Notes under the pieces: model-generated
Seen by the model: the letters and a program-made list of their open reading frames with translations, nothing else
Databases searched by the model: none
Told to the model about the DNA's origin: nothing
Assembly (NCBI RefSeq): GCF_003362755.1
Contig: NZ_QKRA01000001.1
Location: 248,001-312,000, forward strand
Direction of reading: 5' to 3'
Length of the DNA stretch: 64,000 nt
From: Marinomonas piezotolerans
GTDB taxonomy: Bacteria > Pseudomonadota > Gammaproteobacteria > Pseudomonadales > Marinomonadaceae
In this document: one piece after another, positions 43,553-53,398 of the stretch
Position numbering within the stretch: position 1 is the first letter of the stretch
How the letters are laid out: every line of letters starts with the position of its first letter
Made by a program: the position numbers and the translations under genes

Positions 43553-44692
43553 ATGGATAATCAAACACATAGCCCAGAGATCGTGTGGGTCGATACAAAC
43601 AGTGCATTGCAAGAGTGGTGTGAATACTGGTCAACACTGCCTTTTATAGCAGTCGATACGGAATTTGTCCGTCGCACGACGTTTTATCCGGTTACCGGAC
43701 TAATACAGGTTTCTGAAGGCACCAAAGCCGTATTGATTGACCCTCAGCCAATTACTGATTGGTCGGCTTTGCGTGCTTTGTTGGTTAATGAAAAGGTCAT
43801 GAAGGTATTTCATGCCTGTTCAGAAGACCTTGATGTGTTTGATAATTTATTAGGGGTTTTACCTACTCCGTTTTACGATACGCAAATTGGCGAGGCTTTC
43901 GCCACGGGTCAATGGTCGCTAAGTTACGTCAAGTTGGTTAAAGCGTATTTGGATATCGATGTCGCGAAAGATGAAACACGGTCAGATTGGACGCTACGTC
44001 CGTTAACGGATGGCCAGAAGCGTTACGCTGCGTTGGATGTTACCTTTCTAGCAGAAATCTTTCCTTTGCAACAAGTGAGGCTGACTGAAAAGAGGATGCT
44101 TGACTGGGTATTGGAAGATTGTGAAAGCCTTAAGTGGCAATACCTGCAAAACAATGATGCTGAGCAGAACTGGGATGGTGTTAAAGCAGCTTGGCGGTTG
44201 AATCCCAAGAGCCTGACACTACTACGCCTACTGTTTCTTTGGCGGGATGAGCGTGCTCGAAATGATAACATTCCTCGTGGTCAAGTGTTGAAAGATCGGA
44301 CTTTATGGGCGCTCGCTAAATTCATACCTGATACTGCGAGAGATATCGGACAAGCAGAGGACATTTCCCCTAAGCAAGTTAGGCTGTATTCGGATGCCAT
44401 CTTGGAAAAAGTCGCCGTTGTGAATCAGCTCAGCTCTGATGAATATCAGCTACCGCTTACACCACCTCTACCTTCTGACGCGGGCGACTTATCAAAGGCA
44501 ATGCGAGCGTACTTAAAGTCACTTGCACAAGAGCTTGATGTTGCGCCAGAAGTCGTTCTAAAACGTAAATTACTAGATCCTTTGATGCGTCATATTTATG
44601 ATGGCTCAGAAATGGATTGGTCTAATCCATCCTTTAATGGTTGGCGTAAGGATCGAGTAGTCGCACCCTTGTTAGAGAAATTTTCTAACTAA
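43553..44692 (+). CDS. rnd: Ribonuclease D
   Basis: The 379-residue 3'-5' exoribonuclease has the DEDDy residues in DTEFVR (Exo I), HACSEDLDVF (Exo II) and the Exo III Tyr-x3-Asp as YAALD near 160-164, then an HRDC domain. It trims tRNA and other stable RNA 3' ends. It starts 2 nt after recR; only a weak GGAAAA precedes ATG 43553. ycgL and ycgN follow. Confidence 0.93.
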   Translation: MDNQTHSPEIVWVDTNSALQEWCEYWSTLPFIAVDTEFVRRTTFYPVTGLIQVSEGTKAVLIDPQPITDWSALRALLVNEKVMKVFHACSEDLDVFDNLLGVLPTPFYDTQIGEAFATGQWSLSYVKLVKAYLDIDVAKDETRSDWTLRPLTDGQKRYAALDVTFLAEIFPLQQVRLTEKRMLDWVLEDCESLKWQYLQNNDAEQNWDGVKAAWRLNPKSLTLLRLLFLWRDERARNDNIPRGQVLKDRTLWALAKFIPDTARDIGQAEDISPKQVRLYSDAILEKVAVVNQLSSDEYQLPLTPPLPSDAGDLSKAMRAYLKSLAQELDVAPEVVLKRKLLDPLMRHIYDGSEMDWSNPSFNGWRKDRVVAPLLEKFSN

Positions 44693-44716
44693 CTAGATAA
44701 CCTTGAGTAGCACATC

Positions 44717-45007
44717 ATGAGTCAAATGATTATTCAGATTTTTCGTTCGTCAAAGAAAGACGAAATGTACCTGTACGTTGAAAAAAGTAAGGGCACGAAA
44801 GATGTACCAGAAGCCCTGATGGAGCGTTTTGGCACACCAATATCAGCGATGACAATGCTGATTAAACCAGAGCAAAAGTTAGCACGAGCTAATGCGCAAG
44901 ATGTAATGGATTCAATTACAGAGAAAGGCTTTTATTTACAAATGCCGCCAGCAAAAGACGACTATTTGTTAGATTTATATAAAGCACCCACGGAAGCCCG
45001 TTACTAA
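44717..45007 (+). CDS. ycgL: YcgL-domain protein
   Basis: The 96-residue protein has the YcgL pattern [25 protein letters not shown] and GFYLQMPP. It is a small conserved protein of gammaproteobacteria with unproven role. Its stop overlaps the start of ycgN (TAATG), and linkage to rnd is typical for the order. Confidence 0.92.
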   Translation: MSQMIIQIFRSSKKDEMYLYVEKSKGTKDVPEALMERFGTPISAMTMLIKPEQKLARANAQDVMDSITEKGFYLQMPPAKDDYLLDLYKAPTEARY

Positions 45008-45486
45008 TGATCGCTAAGCGCTACGAGCCTTTTTGGAAAACCACACCAATGCATAAAATGTCTCCTGCTGAATGGGAGTCTTTGTGTGATGGGTGTGGTA
45101 AATGCTGCCTACAGAAACTTGAAGATGAAGATACACAAGAGGTGTTCTACACCAACCTATCGTGTCATCAGCTAGACTTAAATGTCTGTCGATGTAAAGT
45201 TTATGAGCGTCGGCTCGAAAAAGTAGCTGGTTGCATATCTCTTACACCCGAGGACATTGCTGAGTTTGATTGGCTGCCTGATACGTGTAGTTATCGAGTG
45301 CTTCACAGCACTGGCGAGTTACCCAGTTGGCATCCTCTTTTAGTGGGCAATGATCGGGAAATGCAACGCCAAGGTTTAACAGTCGCCCATTATGCTGTTA
45401 ACGAAAACACTGTTGACGAAGACCAATGGCAAGAACATATTATTAAGTGGGTGCACGGAATGCCCGAAAAATACGATCCGAGCTAG
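45007..45486 (+). CDS. ycgN: YcgN family cysteine-cluster protein (UPF0260)
   Basis: The 159-residue protein has the cluster CDGCGKCCLQKLEDEDT near 28-44 and CHQLDLNVCRCKVYERR further on. The Cys pattern matches the CxxCxxCC (FliB-like) zinc/iron cluster families. Function is unproven. Translation is coupled to ycgL. Confidence 0.92.
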   Translation: MIAKRYEPFWKTTPMHKMSPAEWESLCDGCGKCCLQKLEDEDTQEVFYTNLSCHQLDLNVCRCKVYERRLEKVAGCISLTPEDIAEFDWLPDTCSYRVLHSTGELPSWHPLLVGNDREMQRQGLTVAHYAVNENTVDEDQWQEHIIKWVHGMPEKYDPS

Positions 45487-45540
45487 CGCCTTCCACTTTA
45501 AGGCGCATATCACCGTAAGCAGTCGTTGGAGAGCCTAATC

Positions 45541-47424
45541 GTGGTCACTATAAAGAATTTTTTTTCACTCATTGTTGTGCTACTACTGACGGTGCCCAAT
45601 GTTAAAGCGGATACTCAATTTCGGCTGATTGTCGATGCATCGGGGAGTATGCTAATTAGTGACCCGGATAAGTTGACGTCTGAATCTCTAAAACTCATTT
45701 CTAATTTAGCGCCAGAAGAGCGAGCCTCTCTTGGAGTATGGCTTTTTGGTGAGCGACCACGGGTGTTGTTGCCTGAGGCCATGGTTAATCCCAGTACTAA
45801 GCAGCGTCTTAATAATGCAGTTGAAGATTATGTTCCCGGCGATTTAAAGACTGATCTAGAATCCATTATTCGCATGTTGTTGCAAACTCCAGATGATGTT
45901 GGATTAGCGCCTGAGTTTGATCGACACTGGATTCTTGTCACTGATGGGATGGTAGATGTTAGTCTCGATGAAAAAGTGAATGAAGCTTCCCGTCAACGTA
46001 TTATGACAGATCTGGCGTCTGCATTATCGGAGCGAGGGATTCACCTGCATACTGTATCCATGTCCAATTATACCGACAAAGAGTTGCTTCAATCCGTCTC
46101 AACGTTGACTAATGCAACGCACACTGAAGTTGCTTCTCCCGAAGCATTGTTAGACACCTTTGATCGAATATTTTCACAAGCAGCACCATCAGAAGAAGTT
46201 CCTTTTGAGGACAATCATTTCTTTATAGACGAAGCGATTGAAGAAGCGACCTTGCTGGTGTTTCACAAAGAAGGCTTAACGCCGACCATTACTCAACCTA
46301 GTGGTCAACCACTGAATATGTCGGCTTCAAACGTGTCGGTGGCAAAAGCAGCTCACTATACGTTAGTAACGATTACTAAACCAAAGGTTGGCACTTGGGA
46401 GGTCAAAGATGTTGATCTTGAGCGTAGTAATGTTCGTGTCATTACAAAGCTAAGTGCGCAAGCGACGAAGATTGCCCCTGTGATATTCGTCAACGAACCT
46501 ATTTACTCGACGGTTGGTTTATTCCAAGATCGCGAGTTGATTAAAGATACAGAGTTTTTAGATTTGATTGACGTTACGCAGCGCTTAAACCTTCTTTCTG
46601 GAGAGAGTGAAACCGAGCTTTTTAAACAGTCAGTAGGAATCGCTAACTCACAATTTAAAAACAAAGTAGATAAATTGACTGATACTGGTAATTACGAACT
46701 TATCTCCGAAGTCGATGGCAAAACGTTTGTTCGTAAGCTTAGCCAGTTCTTTTCGGTTGTGGATCCCATAAAGGTGACGGCGCAATCACAGGACGGCGGC
46801 CTTGTGATGATTTCAGCAAAGCCAACGAATATGCGCTTAAATAGTCTGCGCAGCAATGCACGGTTGATCATGACCTTTAAAGATGGTTCGGAAGAACAGG
46901 TAGAGATGCCACTATTGGGCGAAGGATATTGGCAGAAAATATTTCCCGTACCGCCAAATGATGCCGTAACGGCTTATGTGAGGCTGATCGGTATTACGCG
47001 TACTGGCGTTCGTTTTGAATATTCCTCTGACGTTTGGACATTAAGTCGTCAAGGTGCAGAAAGGGTTCAGGTTCAGCAAGGACGAGATAGCAGTTTAGTC
47101 GCATTGTCTTCTGCTGCAGCGGTTAACCGAGATCTCATGCCAGTTGTGGTTACGCCTCAAATATCTGTTGTTACGGAAGAGGAAATAGAGGAACAGGCCG
47201 AGTCTGAGGCTGCAGCAGCGCCCGAAAAAATTAATACAGAAGATGATAACCAGACTGACGTCGATACGCTCGTAACAGATGAAGCCACTCTGGATAAGAC
47301 TGATTGGCTATTTTACGCGGTATTGAATGGAGCGGGATTACTCATCGTGGGGGGAGGATATTTTATATTCCACCGTATCCGTAAAAAGCGTAAACAACAG
47401 GAAATAAACGATTCAGATGTGTGA
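45541..47424 (+). CDS. Membrane-anchored von Willebrand factor A domain protein
   Basis: A signal peptide (about 1-23) precedes a VWA domain with an intact MIDAS motif DASGSM near 31-36 and a later TDGMVD. A beta-rich middle, an acidic Glu/Ala-rich linker (about 550-580) and one C-terminal membrane helix followed by a basic tail (RIRKKRKQQ) complete it, so most of the protein is periplasmic. GTG 45541 with GGAGAG upstream is preferred to TTG 45526. It overlaps the amidotransferase gene by 8 nt. Function is unknown. Confidence 0.8.
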   Translation: MVTIKNFFSLIVVLLLTVPNVKADTQFRLIVDASGSMLISDPDKLTSESLKLISNLAPEERASLGVWLFGERPRVLLPEAMVNPSTKQRLNNAVEDYVPGDLKTDLESIIRMLLQTPDDVGLAPEFDRHWILVTDGMVDVSLDEKVNEASRQRIMTDLASALSERGIHLHTVSMSNYTDKELLQSVSTLTNATHTEVASPEALLDTFDRIFSQAAPSEEVPFEDNHFFIDEAIEEATLLVFHKEGLTPTITQPSGQPLNMSASNVSVAKAAHYTLVTITKPKVGTWEVKDVDLERSNVRVITKLSAQATKIAPVIFVNEPIYSTVGLFQDRELIKDTEFLDLIDVTQRLNLLSGESETELFKQSVGIANSQFKNKVDKLTDTGNYELISEVDGKTFVRKLSQFFSVVDPIKVTAQSQDGGLVMISAKPTNMRLNSLRSNARLIMTFKDGSEEQVEMPLLGEGYWQKIFPVPPNDAVTAYVRLIGITRTGVRFEYSSDVWTLSRQGAERVQVQQGRDSSLVALSSAAAVNRDLMPVVVTPQISVVTEEEIEEQAESEAAAAPEKINTEDDNQTDVDTLVTDEATLDKTDWLFYAVLNGAGLLIVGGGYFIFHRIRKKRKQQEINDSDV

Positions 47425-48202
47425 GTTGCTAGGTATGAGTGCCAATGTCCCCACGGACATATGCTTTAGTTTTTCTGGTTTGCGGGCGAGAGGGGGGCGA
47501 ACAGGGCCTCATAAAGATGGCTGGGGTATGGCGATGTATCGTGATGACAGTGTCTGGTCTATCCATGACCCTCGCCCAAGTTCAGATTCTGATATGGCAG
47601 AAGTGATGAGTAATACCTCTCTAAAATGCCACATAGTGATCAGTCATATTCGGCAGGCGAACGTAGGAAACGTTTGCTTGCCTAATACACACCCATTTAG
47701 TCGCTTATTGTGGGATACAACGTGGAGTTATGCGCACAATGGGCAACTAGAATCACCACAAACCTTGGATATTTTGAGCCACTACCCTCTGGGTACAACC
47801 GACTCAGAGCGTGCATTTTGCTGGCTCATTGAGCAGCTTCTCGCAGAATTTGGTGACGCTATGCCTAGCATAGAGGTGTTAGGGACTAAACTATTAGGGC
47901 TGTGTGATCAGCTTCGAGAAAAGGGCGTGTTTAATATGATGCTGTCAAATGGACAGTATTTATTTTGTTATTGTACGACGAAGCTGCATTGGATAACTCG
48001 TCGTGCGCCTTTTAAGCCCGCTACCCTTGCAGACGAAGACATTACAGTTGATTTTAAAGAAGTCACAACAGACAAAGATGTCGTCACTGTGATAGCGACG
48101 CAGCCTTTGACCAATGATGAAGACTGGCAACAGATGCAAACGGGTGAGCTCTGTGTATTTGAGGCAGGCGAATTGGTACAACGAGTTAAGTGCTTGGCTT
48201 AA
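47417..48202 (+). CDS. Class II glutamine amidotransferase, YafJ-like
   Basis: The 261-residue protein starts MCELLGMSAN, so Cys2 becomes the N-terminal nucleophile. HKDGWGMAMYRD, SHIRQA, NTHPF and YAHNGQL are the Ntn-amidotransferase signatures. There is no synthase domain, so the ammonia acceptor is unknown, as for YafJ. It is translationally coupled to the VWA gene. Confidence 0.9.
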   Translation: MCELLGMSANVPTDICFSFSGLRARGGRTGPHKDGWGMAMYRDDSVWSIHDPRPSSDSDMAEVMSNTSLKCHIVISHIRQANVGNVCLPNTHPFSRLLWDTTWSYAHNGQLESPQTLDILSHYPLGTTDSERAFCWLIEQLLAEFGDAMPSIEVLGTKLLGLCDQLREKGVFNMMLSNGQYLFCYCTTKLHWITRRAPFKPATLADEDITVDFKEVTTDKDVVTVIATQPLTNDEDWQQMQTGELCVFEAGELVQRVKCLA

Positions 48203-48222
48203 CGCACTTCAATATTGAGCAA

Positions 48223-48253
48223 TAAAAAAGCCGACTCGGAAGTCGGCTTTTTA
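48223..48253. terminator. Bidirectional terminator between the amidotransferase gene and cysK
   Basis: AAAAAGCCGACT and AGTCGGCTTTTT form a perfect stem with a CGGA-type loop, A-run and T-run on both sides. It serves the two converging genes. Confidence 0.93.
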
Positions 48254-48267
48254 GTGTTAGAGACCGC

Positions 48268-49233
48268 TTACTGAACTAGCTCATTATCGCTAAACTCACC
48301 CTCAAATAGAGCGGTCGACAAGTAGCGCTCACCTGAGTCTGGTAACACAACGACAATATTCTTATCTGCGAATTCTGGCTCTTGGCTTAAACGTTCGGCG
48401 GCAACGACCGCAGCGCCGCAAGAAATTCCGCACAAGATGCCTTCCTCGCGCATAAGGCGTTTAGCCATGCTGATGGAATCTTCGTTGCTTACTTGCTCGA
48501 CTCGGTCAATGATAGATAGGTCTAGATTGCCTGGTACAAAACCAGCTCCGATTCCTTGAATTTTGTGCGGAGACGGAGTTGGCGTCTCGCCATTTAGGGT
48601 TTGTGTAATGACGGGAGATGCCGTTGGTTCGACAGCAACGCTTGTGATCGCTTTACCTTGTGTATTCTTAATGTAGCGGCTAACCCCAGTGATGGTACCA
48701 CCGGTGCCGACACCAGCGACGAATACGTCAATTTCACCATCCGTATCACGCCAAATTTCTGGGCCTGTCGTTTGCTCATGAATTTCAGGGTTCGCCGGAT
48801 TTTCAAATTGCTGGAGTAGAACGAAATTATCGTCTTCCGCAATTTCTTTTGCTTTTTCGATTGCACCTTTCATGCCTTTAGCGGGCTCAGTCAGTACAAT
48901 ATTTGCGCCTAAGGCTTTCATAACTTGGCGGCGCTCCAAACTCATGCTGGAAGGCATGGTAATGGTAATAGGATAGCCTCGTGCTGCCGCCACAAAACAC
49001 AGTGCAATCCCCGTGTTACCACTGGAAGGTTCAACGATGGATTTACCCTCCGTTAAAATGCCTCGTTTCTCGGCATCCCATACCATGTTGGCCCCGATAC
49101 GGCATTTCACGGAGAAAGCAGGGTTCCGTGACTCAAGTTTTGCCCAGATGTTGCCATTACCAATGCGGTTTAAGCGAACGAGTGGGGTGTCTCCGATGGT
49201 TAGGGAGTTGTCGTTATATACTTTCTCAGACAT
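48268..49233 (-). CDS. cysK: Cysteine synthase A
   Basis: The 321-residue PLP enzyme has the PLP lysine in FSVKCRIG near 40-47, the substrate loop [11 protein letters not shown], the phosphate loop GTGGTITG near 176-183 and SCGAAVVAA. It makes cysteine from O-acetylserine and sulfide. FSVKCR and the length favour CysK over CysM. It has its own promoter, divergent from hrpA. Confidence 0.93.
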   Translation of the reverse strand: MSEKVYNDNSLTIGDTPLVRLNRIGNGNIWAKLESRNPAFSVKCRIGANMVWDAEKRGILTEGKSIVEPSSGNTGIALCFVAAARGYPITITMPSSMSLERRQVMKALGANIVLTEPAKGMKGAIEKAKEIAEDDNFVLLQQFENPANPEIHEQTTGPEIWRDTDGEIDVFVAGVGTGGTITGVSRYIKNTQGKAITSVAVEPTASPVITQTLNGETPTPSPHKIQGIGAGFVPGNLDLSIIDRVEQVSNEDSISMAKRLMREEGILCGISCGAAVVAAERLSQEPEFADKNIVVVLPDSGERYLSTALFEGEFSDNELVQ

Positions 49234-49479
49234 TACACATCCTTCCTGTCTCTGTATGAATAATTAACTTGGTTAGCAGATGCTATTGAAGTCACTATAA
49301 ACTGATGTATGGGCGAGGGGTAAGAATTTCAAACTATAAGTATAGACTATCACCTGTGATGGGGTTTCTTAAGCTGTGGTTCACGACTTAGGCTTGATTG
49401 GTGGTAGAATTCTTTGCCAACTATGTTATTCAGATATAAAACGCCGCATCACTCTTGGTTTAAGGTTAGTCACATACAC

Positions 49480-52400
49480 ATGCAAGATCATCAGGACAAT
49501 CCATTGCGCAGCACTGAACTACCTCAATTGATGACGCGAGATCGTCATTCCATTCGTCGAAAGCTAGACACGATTGCAAAGCGTCGAGAGCAGTCACAAC
49601 CGACAGATAAGTTAGAAGCTGAAGTTGCAGAGCATGTCGCTACCTCCAAAGCGTTGTATGAAGCACGATTGGGGCGTTTGCCTGAGATCAAATATGATGA
49701 TTCACTGCCGGTGTCCAATCGTCGAGACGAGATCATTGAAGCGATACAGTCGAATCAAGTTGTCATCATTGCGGGTGAAACTGGCTCAGGTAAAACCACC
49801 CAATTACCGAAAATGTGTCTCGAGGCAGGTAGAGGAATCGCAGGTCAGATAGGCCACACCCAGCCGCGCCGTATTGCCGCTCGAAGTGTCGCTGAGCGCA
49901 TCAGCGATGAGCTTGCTGTGACATTAGGCGAAGCGGTCGGTTTTCAGGTTCGTTTTACTGACGAAAGCCAAGAAGAAACCCTAATAAAATTGATGACTGA
50001 TGGTATTTTACTCGCTGAAATACAGCAGGATAAATTTCTACAAAACTATGACACCATCATTATAGACGAGGCCCATGAGCGGAGCCTTAATATCGACTTT
50101 TTGCTGGGGTATTTGAAGCGCGTTTTAGCAAATCGTCCCGACTTAAAGGTCATTGTGACCTCGGCAACGATCGATGTAGAGCGTTTCTCTCGTCATTTTA
50201 ACAATGCGCCTGTCATAGAGGTGTCGGGCCGTACGTATCCTGTTGAAGTCCGTTATCAGCCTTTATTGAGTAAAGCGGATGTCGAAGAGTTAGATGCCGA
50301 CCAGTCGATGGAACAAGGCATCGTGGATGCGGTGACAATGTTGATTGCAGAGGAGCGTCAATCGGGTTATCGCGGAGCAGGGGACGTATTAGTGTTCTTA
50401 CCCGGTGAGCGCGAAATACGCGAGACAGCAGAACTATTTCGACGCGAGCAATTGCAAGGCGTTGAGGTGCTTCCATTGTACGCTCGTCTTAGTAGTAGTG
50501 AACAGCAGCGTATCTTTAAGTCTCATGGCGGTCGGCGCATTGTTTTGTCCACGAACGTGGCTGAAACATCGTTGACGGTGCCAGGTATTCGTTATGTTAT
50601 TGACCCTGGGCTTGCACGCATTAGCCGCTATAGTGTGCGTTCTAAAGTCCAGCAGTTGCCAATCGAGAAGATTAGTCAAGCAAGTGCCAATCAGCGAGCA
50701 GGGCGTTGTGGTCGTGTGGCAGACGGTATTTGTGTGCGATTGTATGATGAGGAAGACTTTAACGCTCGTCCAGAATTTACCGACCCAGAGATTTTTCGTA
50801 CCAACCTTGCATCGGTTATTTTGCAAATGGCTAACTTGCGACTCGGCGCAGTTGAGAAATTTCCATTCGTAGAAATGCCCGAACAGAGAATGATCAATGA
50901 TGGCTATCGTGCTCTAAATGAATTGGGTGCGATCAAAAAGGAACGTCTAACTCCCATTGGACGCCAGCTAGCAAAGTTGCCTATTGATCCAAAATTAGGG
51001 CGTATGTTGATCGCAGCTAATGGCTTGGGGGTGCTCAAAGAAGTCAGCATTATTGTGAGTGCGCTATCAGTTCAAGATCCACGTGAACGACCACAAGATA
51101 AGAAAACTCAATCCGATCAATGTCATGCTGTAGATAAAGATGAAGATTCGGACTTTATCGTGCTGCTCAATTTATGGGAGCGTTATGAGGCTCAGCGCCA
51201 AGAGTTGTCCCAAAATCAATTGCGCCAATATTGCCGAAAGCAATTTTTGAATTTTATGCGCTTGCGGGAGTGGCGTGATATTCACCGACAAATTCTCATC
51301 GCCTGCAAACAGTTGGGTTTTAAGGAAACGAATAATACCGAGCGACAGTATGATTCGATTCATCGGGCTTTGATGGCGGGGCTCTTTACTCAAGTCGCCA
51401 ACAAAATGGGTGAATCAAGAGAAATGCTGGGTTGTCGCTCTCGTAAATTGAATATTTTTCCAGGATCGATGTTGTTCAAAAAGCCTCCACAGTGGATTAT
51501 GGCTGCGGAACTTGTAGAAACGAGCAAGCTATATGCGCGTATTGTTGCCAAAATTGATCCAAAATGGATTGAAGAATACGCAGCTACCTTCGTTAAACGC
51601 CAGTATTTCGACCCTCATTTTGAGCGTAGTCAAGGGCGTGTTATCGCATTTGAGCAGGTCTCCCTATATGGCCTGATACTGATTGCGAAACGCCGAGTTG
51701 ATTATGGGCATGTTAATCCAGAGGACGCTCGTGATGTCTTTATTCGTCAAGCGTTGGTCGAGCAGGGATTAAAGTCAAAAGCGAAGTTTTACCATCATAA
51801 TCAGCAGCTCATTAAAGATCTAGAAACCCAAGAGGCAAAATTACGGACACGGGACATCTTGGTCGACGATGAAACCGTTTATCAATTTTATGATCAGCGT
51901 TTACCTAGCGACATACGTAATCAGAAAGGTATCGAATATTTCGCCAAGCAGAATCCTGATGCGCTAACGATGACGCGTGATGATTTGATTAATCAGGATG
52001 TTCGAGTAGATGAATACGCTTTTCCTGATAATTTTTCGCTGAATGGTGTCGCACTTCCAATTGATTACGAGTTTGCACCGGGCCAGGTCAAAGATGGTGC
52101 TACGCTTAAAGTTCCCGTTGGTTTACTTCGCCAACTGACGTTAGATGAATTGGGGTGGGCGGTACCTGGTTATGTTAAAGAGCGCTGCGAGTCTCTAATT
52201 CGAGCGCTGCCAAAAGCACTACGCAGACGTTTTGTTCCAATCCCTCAATTCGTTGATCGTATCTACCCGAATCTTTCCAAAGAAAAAGGTGATTTGCTTG
52301 ATCAGCTTACGTTGCAAATCAAACGAGAAACACTGATTGAGATACCTTTGTCGCAGTGGTCGTCGGAAAAACTCGAAGGACACTTAACGCTTAATATTGA

Positions 52401-53388
52401 TGTCGTTGATGAACGAGGCAGAGTGTTGGGAACCGGTAAAGACTTGGCTGAACTACAAAGTCGTTTCGCAGACATGGTTGAAAAAAGTTTCGCTAAGTTC
52501 GGAACACAAAAACACGAGCAAAACGAGTTAACAGCTTGGCCAGATCAAGACGTGCCAGAGCGACAAGAGATCAAACAAGCTGGGCTTCAAGTTACTGCAT
52601 TTCCCGCATTAGTCGCCCTTAATGACAGTGTCTCTTTAAAAATGTTTGATGATCCAAGTACCGCTGCGGAAGCGCATCGAAAAGGCGTTATAGCGTTACT
52701 TAAGTTGTCTCTTACGAAAGAAATGCGCTACTTGGAGAAGAATCTTCCTAAGTTACGTGAATCTATGTTGTTGTTTTCACCCGTAGGTAAAAAAGAGGTG
52801 CTACTGAAAGACTTGCTAGATGCGGTAATCGAAAAAGTCTTTTTAGAGGATAGGACTCTCCCCAGAACGAAAGCGGAGTTTGAAAGCCGGCTTGAGCAAC
52901 ACCGCAATCAACTTGTGAGTGTCGGTAATGAAATGGCTTTACAATTACACAGTGTCTTGAGCGCTTACCAAAAAGTCGCTAAGAGAATGAAGGGGTCAAT
53001 CCCTTTACCTTGGACTAGAGTATATGGAGACATCAAGAAGCAACTTGAAAACTTGGTTTACCCTGGGTTTATAGGAGTAACCCCTTTATTTTGGTTGGGG
53101 CAATTGCCGCGCTATTTTAAGGGTGTAGAGGTTCGACTAGAGCGTTTTCAAAACCATTTGAATAAAGAGAATGCTTTGATCGGGCAGTTAGAGCAACTTT
53201 GGGATCAGTATTTGTGTCAGAAAAAGGCGCACGACGATGAGGGTATATACGACCCTAATCTCACAAAATACCGATGGTTATTAGAAGAATATCGCATATC
53301 ATTGTTTGCACAGACGGTTGGAACATTAGAGCCCGTTTCCGAAAAGCGTTTGGCTAAACAGTGGCAAGAAGTTAAAAAACTGGTGTAG
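49480..53388 (+). CDS. hrpA: ATP-dependent RNA helicase HrpA
   Basis: The protein of about 1302 residues has DEAH-helicase motifs: GETGSGKTTQ (Walker A, near 95), TQPRRIAA, DEAH in IIDEAHERS, SATID and QRAGRCGR. OB-fold and DUF3418 parts occupy the C-terminal half. In E. coli HrpA (1300 residues) resolves stalled ribosomes. ATG 49480 is chosen by length; open frame extends to 49414 with another possible ATG and no strong signal at either. Confidence 0.93.
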   Translation: MQDHQDNPLRSTELPQLMTRDRHSIRRKLDTIAKRREQSQPTDKLEAEVAEHVATSKALYEARLGRLPEIKYDDSLPVSNRRDEIIEAIQSNQVVIIAGETGSGKTTQLPKMCLEAGRGIAGQIGHTQPRRIAARSVAERISDELAVTLGEAVGFQVRFTDESQEETLIKLMTDGILLAEIQQDKFLQNYDTIIIDEAHERSLNIDFLLGYLKRVLANRPDLKVIVTSATIDVERFSRHFNNAPVIEVSGRTYPVEVRYQPLLSKADVEELDADQSMEQGIVDAVTMLIAEERQSGYRGAGDVLVFLPGEREIRETAELFRREQLQGVEVLPLYARLSSSEQQRIFKSHGGRRIVLSTNVAETSLTVPGIRYVIDPGLARISRYSVRSKVQQLPIEKISQASANQRAGRCGRVADGICVRLYDEEDFNARPEFTDPEIFRTNLASVILQMANLRLGAVEKFPFVEMPEQRMINDGYRALNELGAIKKERLTPIGRQLAKLPIDPKLGRMLIAANGLGVLKEVSIIVSALSVQDPRERPQDKKTQSDQCHAVDKDEDSDFIVLLNLWERYEAQRQELSQNQLRQYCRKQFLNFMRLREWRDIHRQILIACKQLGFKETNNTERQYDSIHRALMAGLFTQVANKMGESREMLGCRSRKLNIFPGSMLFKKPPQWIMAAELVETSKLYARIVAKIDPKWIEEYAATFVKRQYFDPHFERSQGRVIAFEQVSLYGLILIAKRRVDYGHVNPEDARDVFIRQALVEQGLKSKAKFYHHNQQLIKDLETQEAKLRTRDILVDDETVYQFYDQRLPSDIRNQKGIEYFAKQNPDALTMTRDDLINQDVRVDEYAFPDNFSLNGVALPIDYEFAPGQVKDGATLKVPVGLLRQLTLDELGWAVPGYVKERCESLIRALPKALRRRFVPIPQFVDRIYPNLSKEKGDLLDQLTLQIKRETLIEIPLSQWSSEKLEGHLTLNIDVVDERGRVLGTGKDLAELQSRFADMVEKSFAKFGTQKHEQNELTAWPDQDVPERQEIKQAGLQVTAFPALVALNDSVSLKMFDDPSTAAEAHRKGVIALLKLSLTKEMRYLEKNLPKLRESMLLFSPVGKKEVLLKDLLDAVIEKVFLEDRTLPRTKAEFESRLEQHRNQLVSVGNEMALQLHSVLSAYQKVAKRMKGSIPLPWTRVYGDIKKQLENLVYPGFIGVTPLFWLGQLPRYFKGVEVRLERFQNHLNKENALIGQLEQLWDQYLCQKKAHDDEGIYDPNLTKYRWLLEEYRISLFAQTVGTLEPVSEKRLAKQWQEVKKLV

Positions 53389-53398
53389 GACGAATGAT

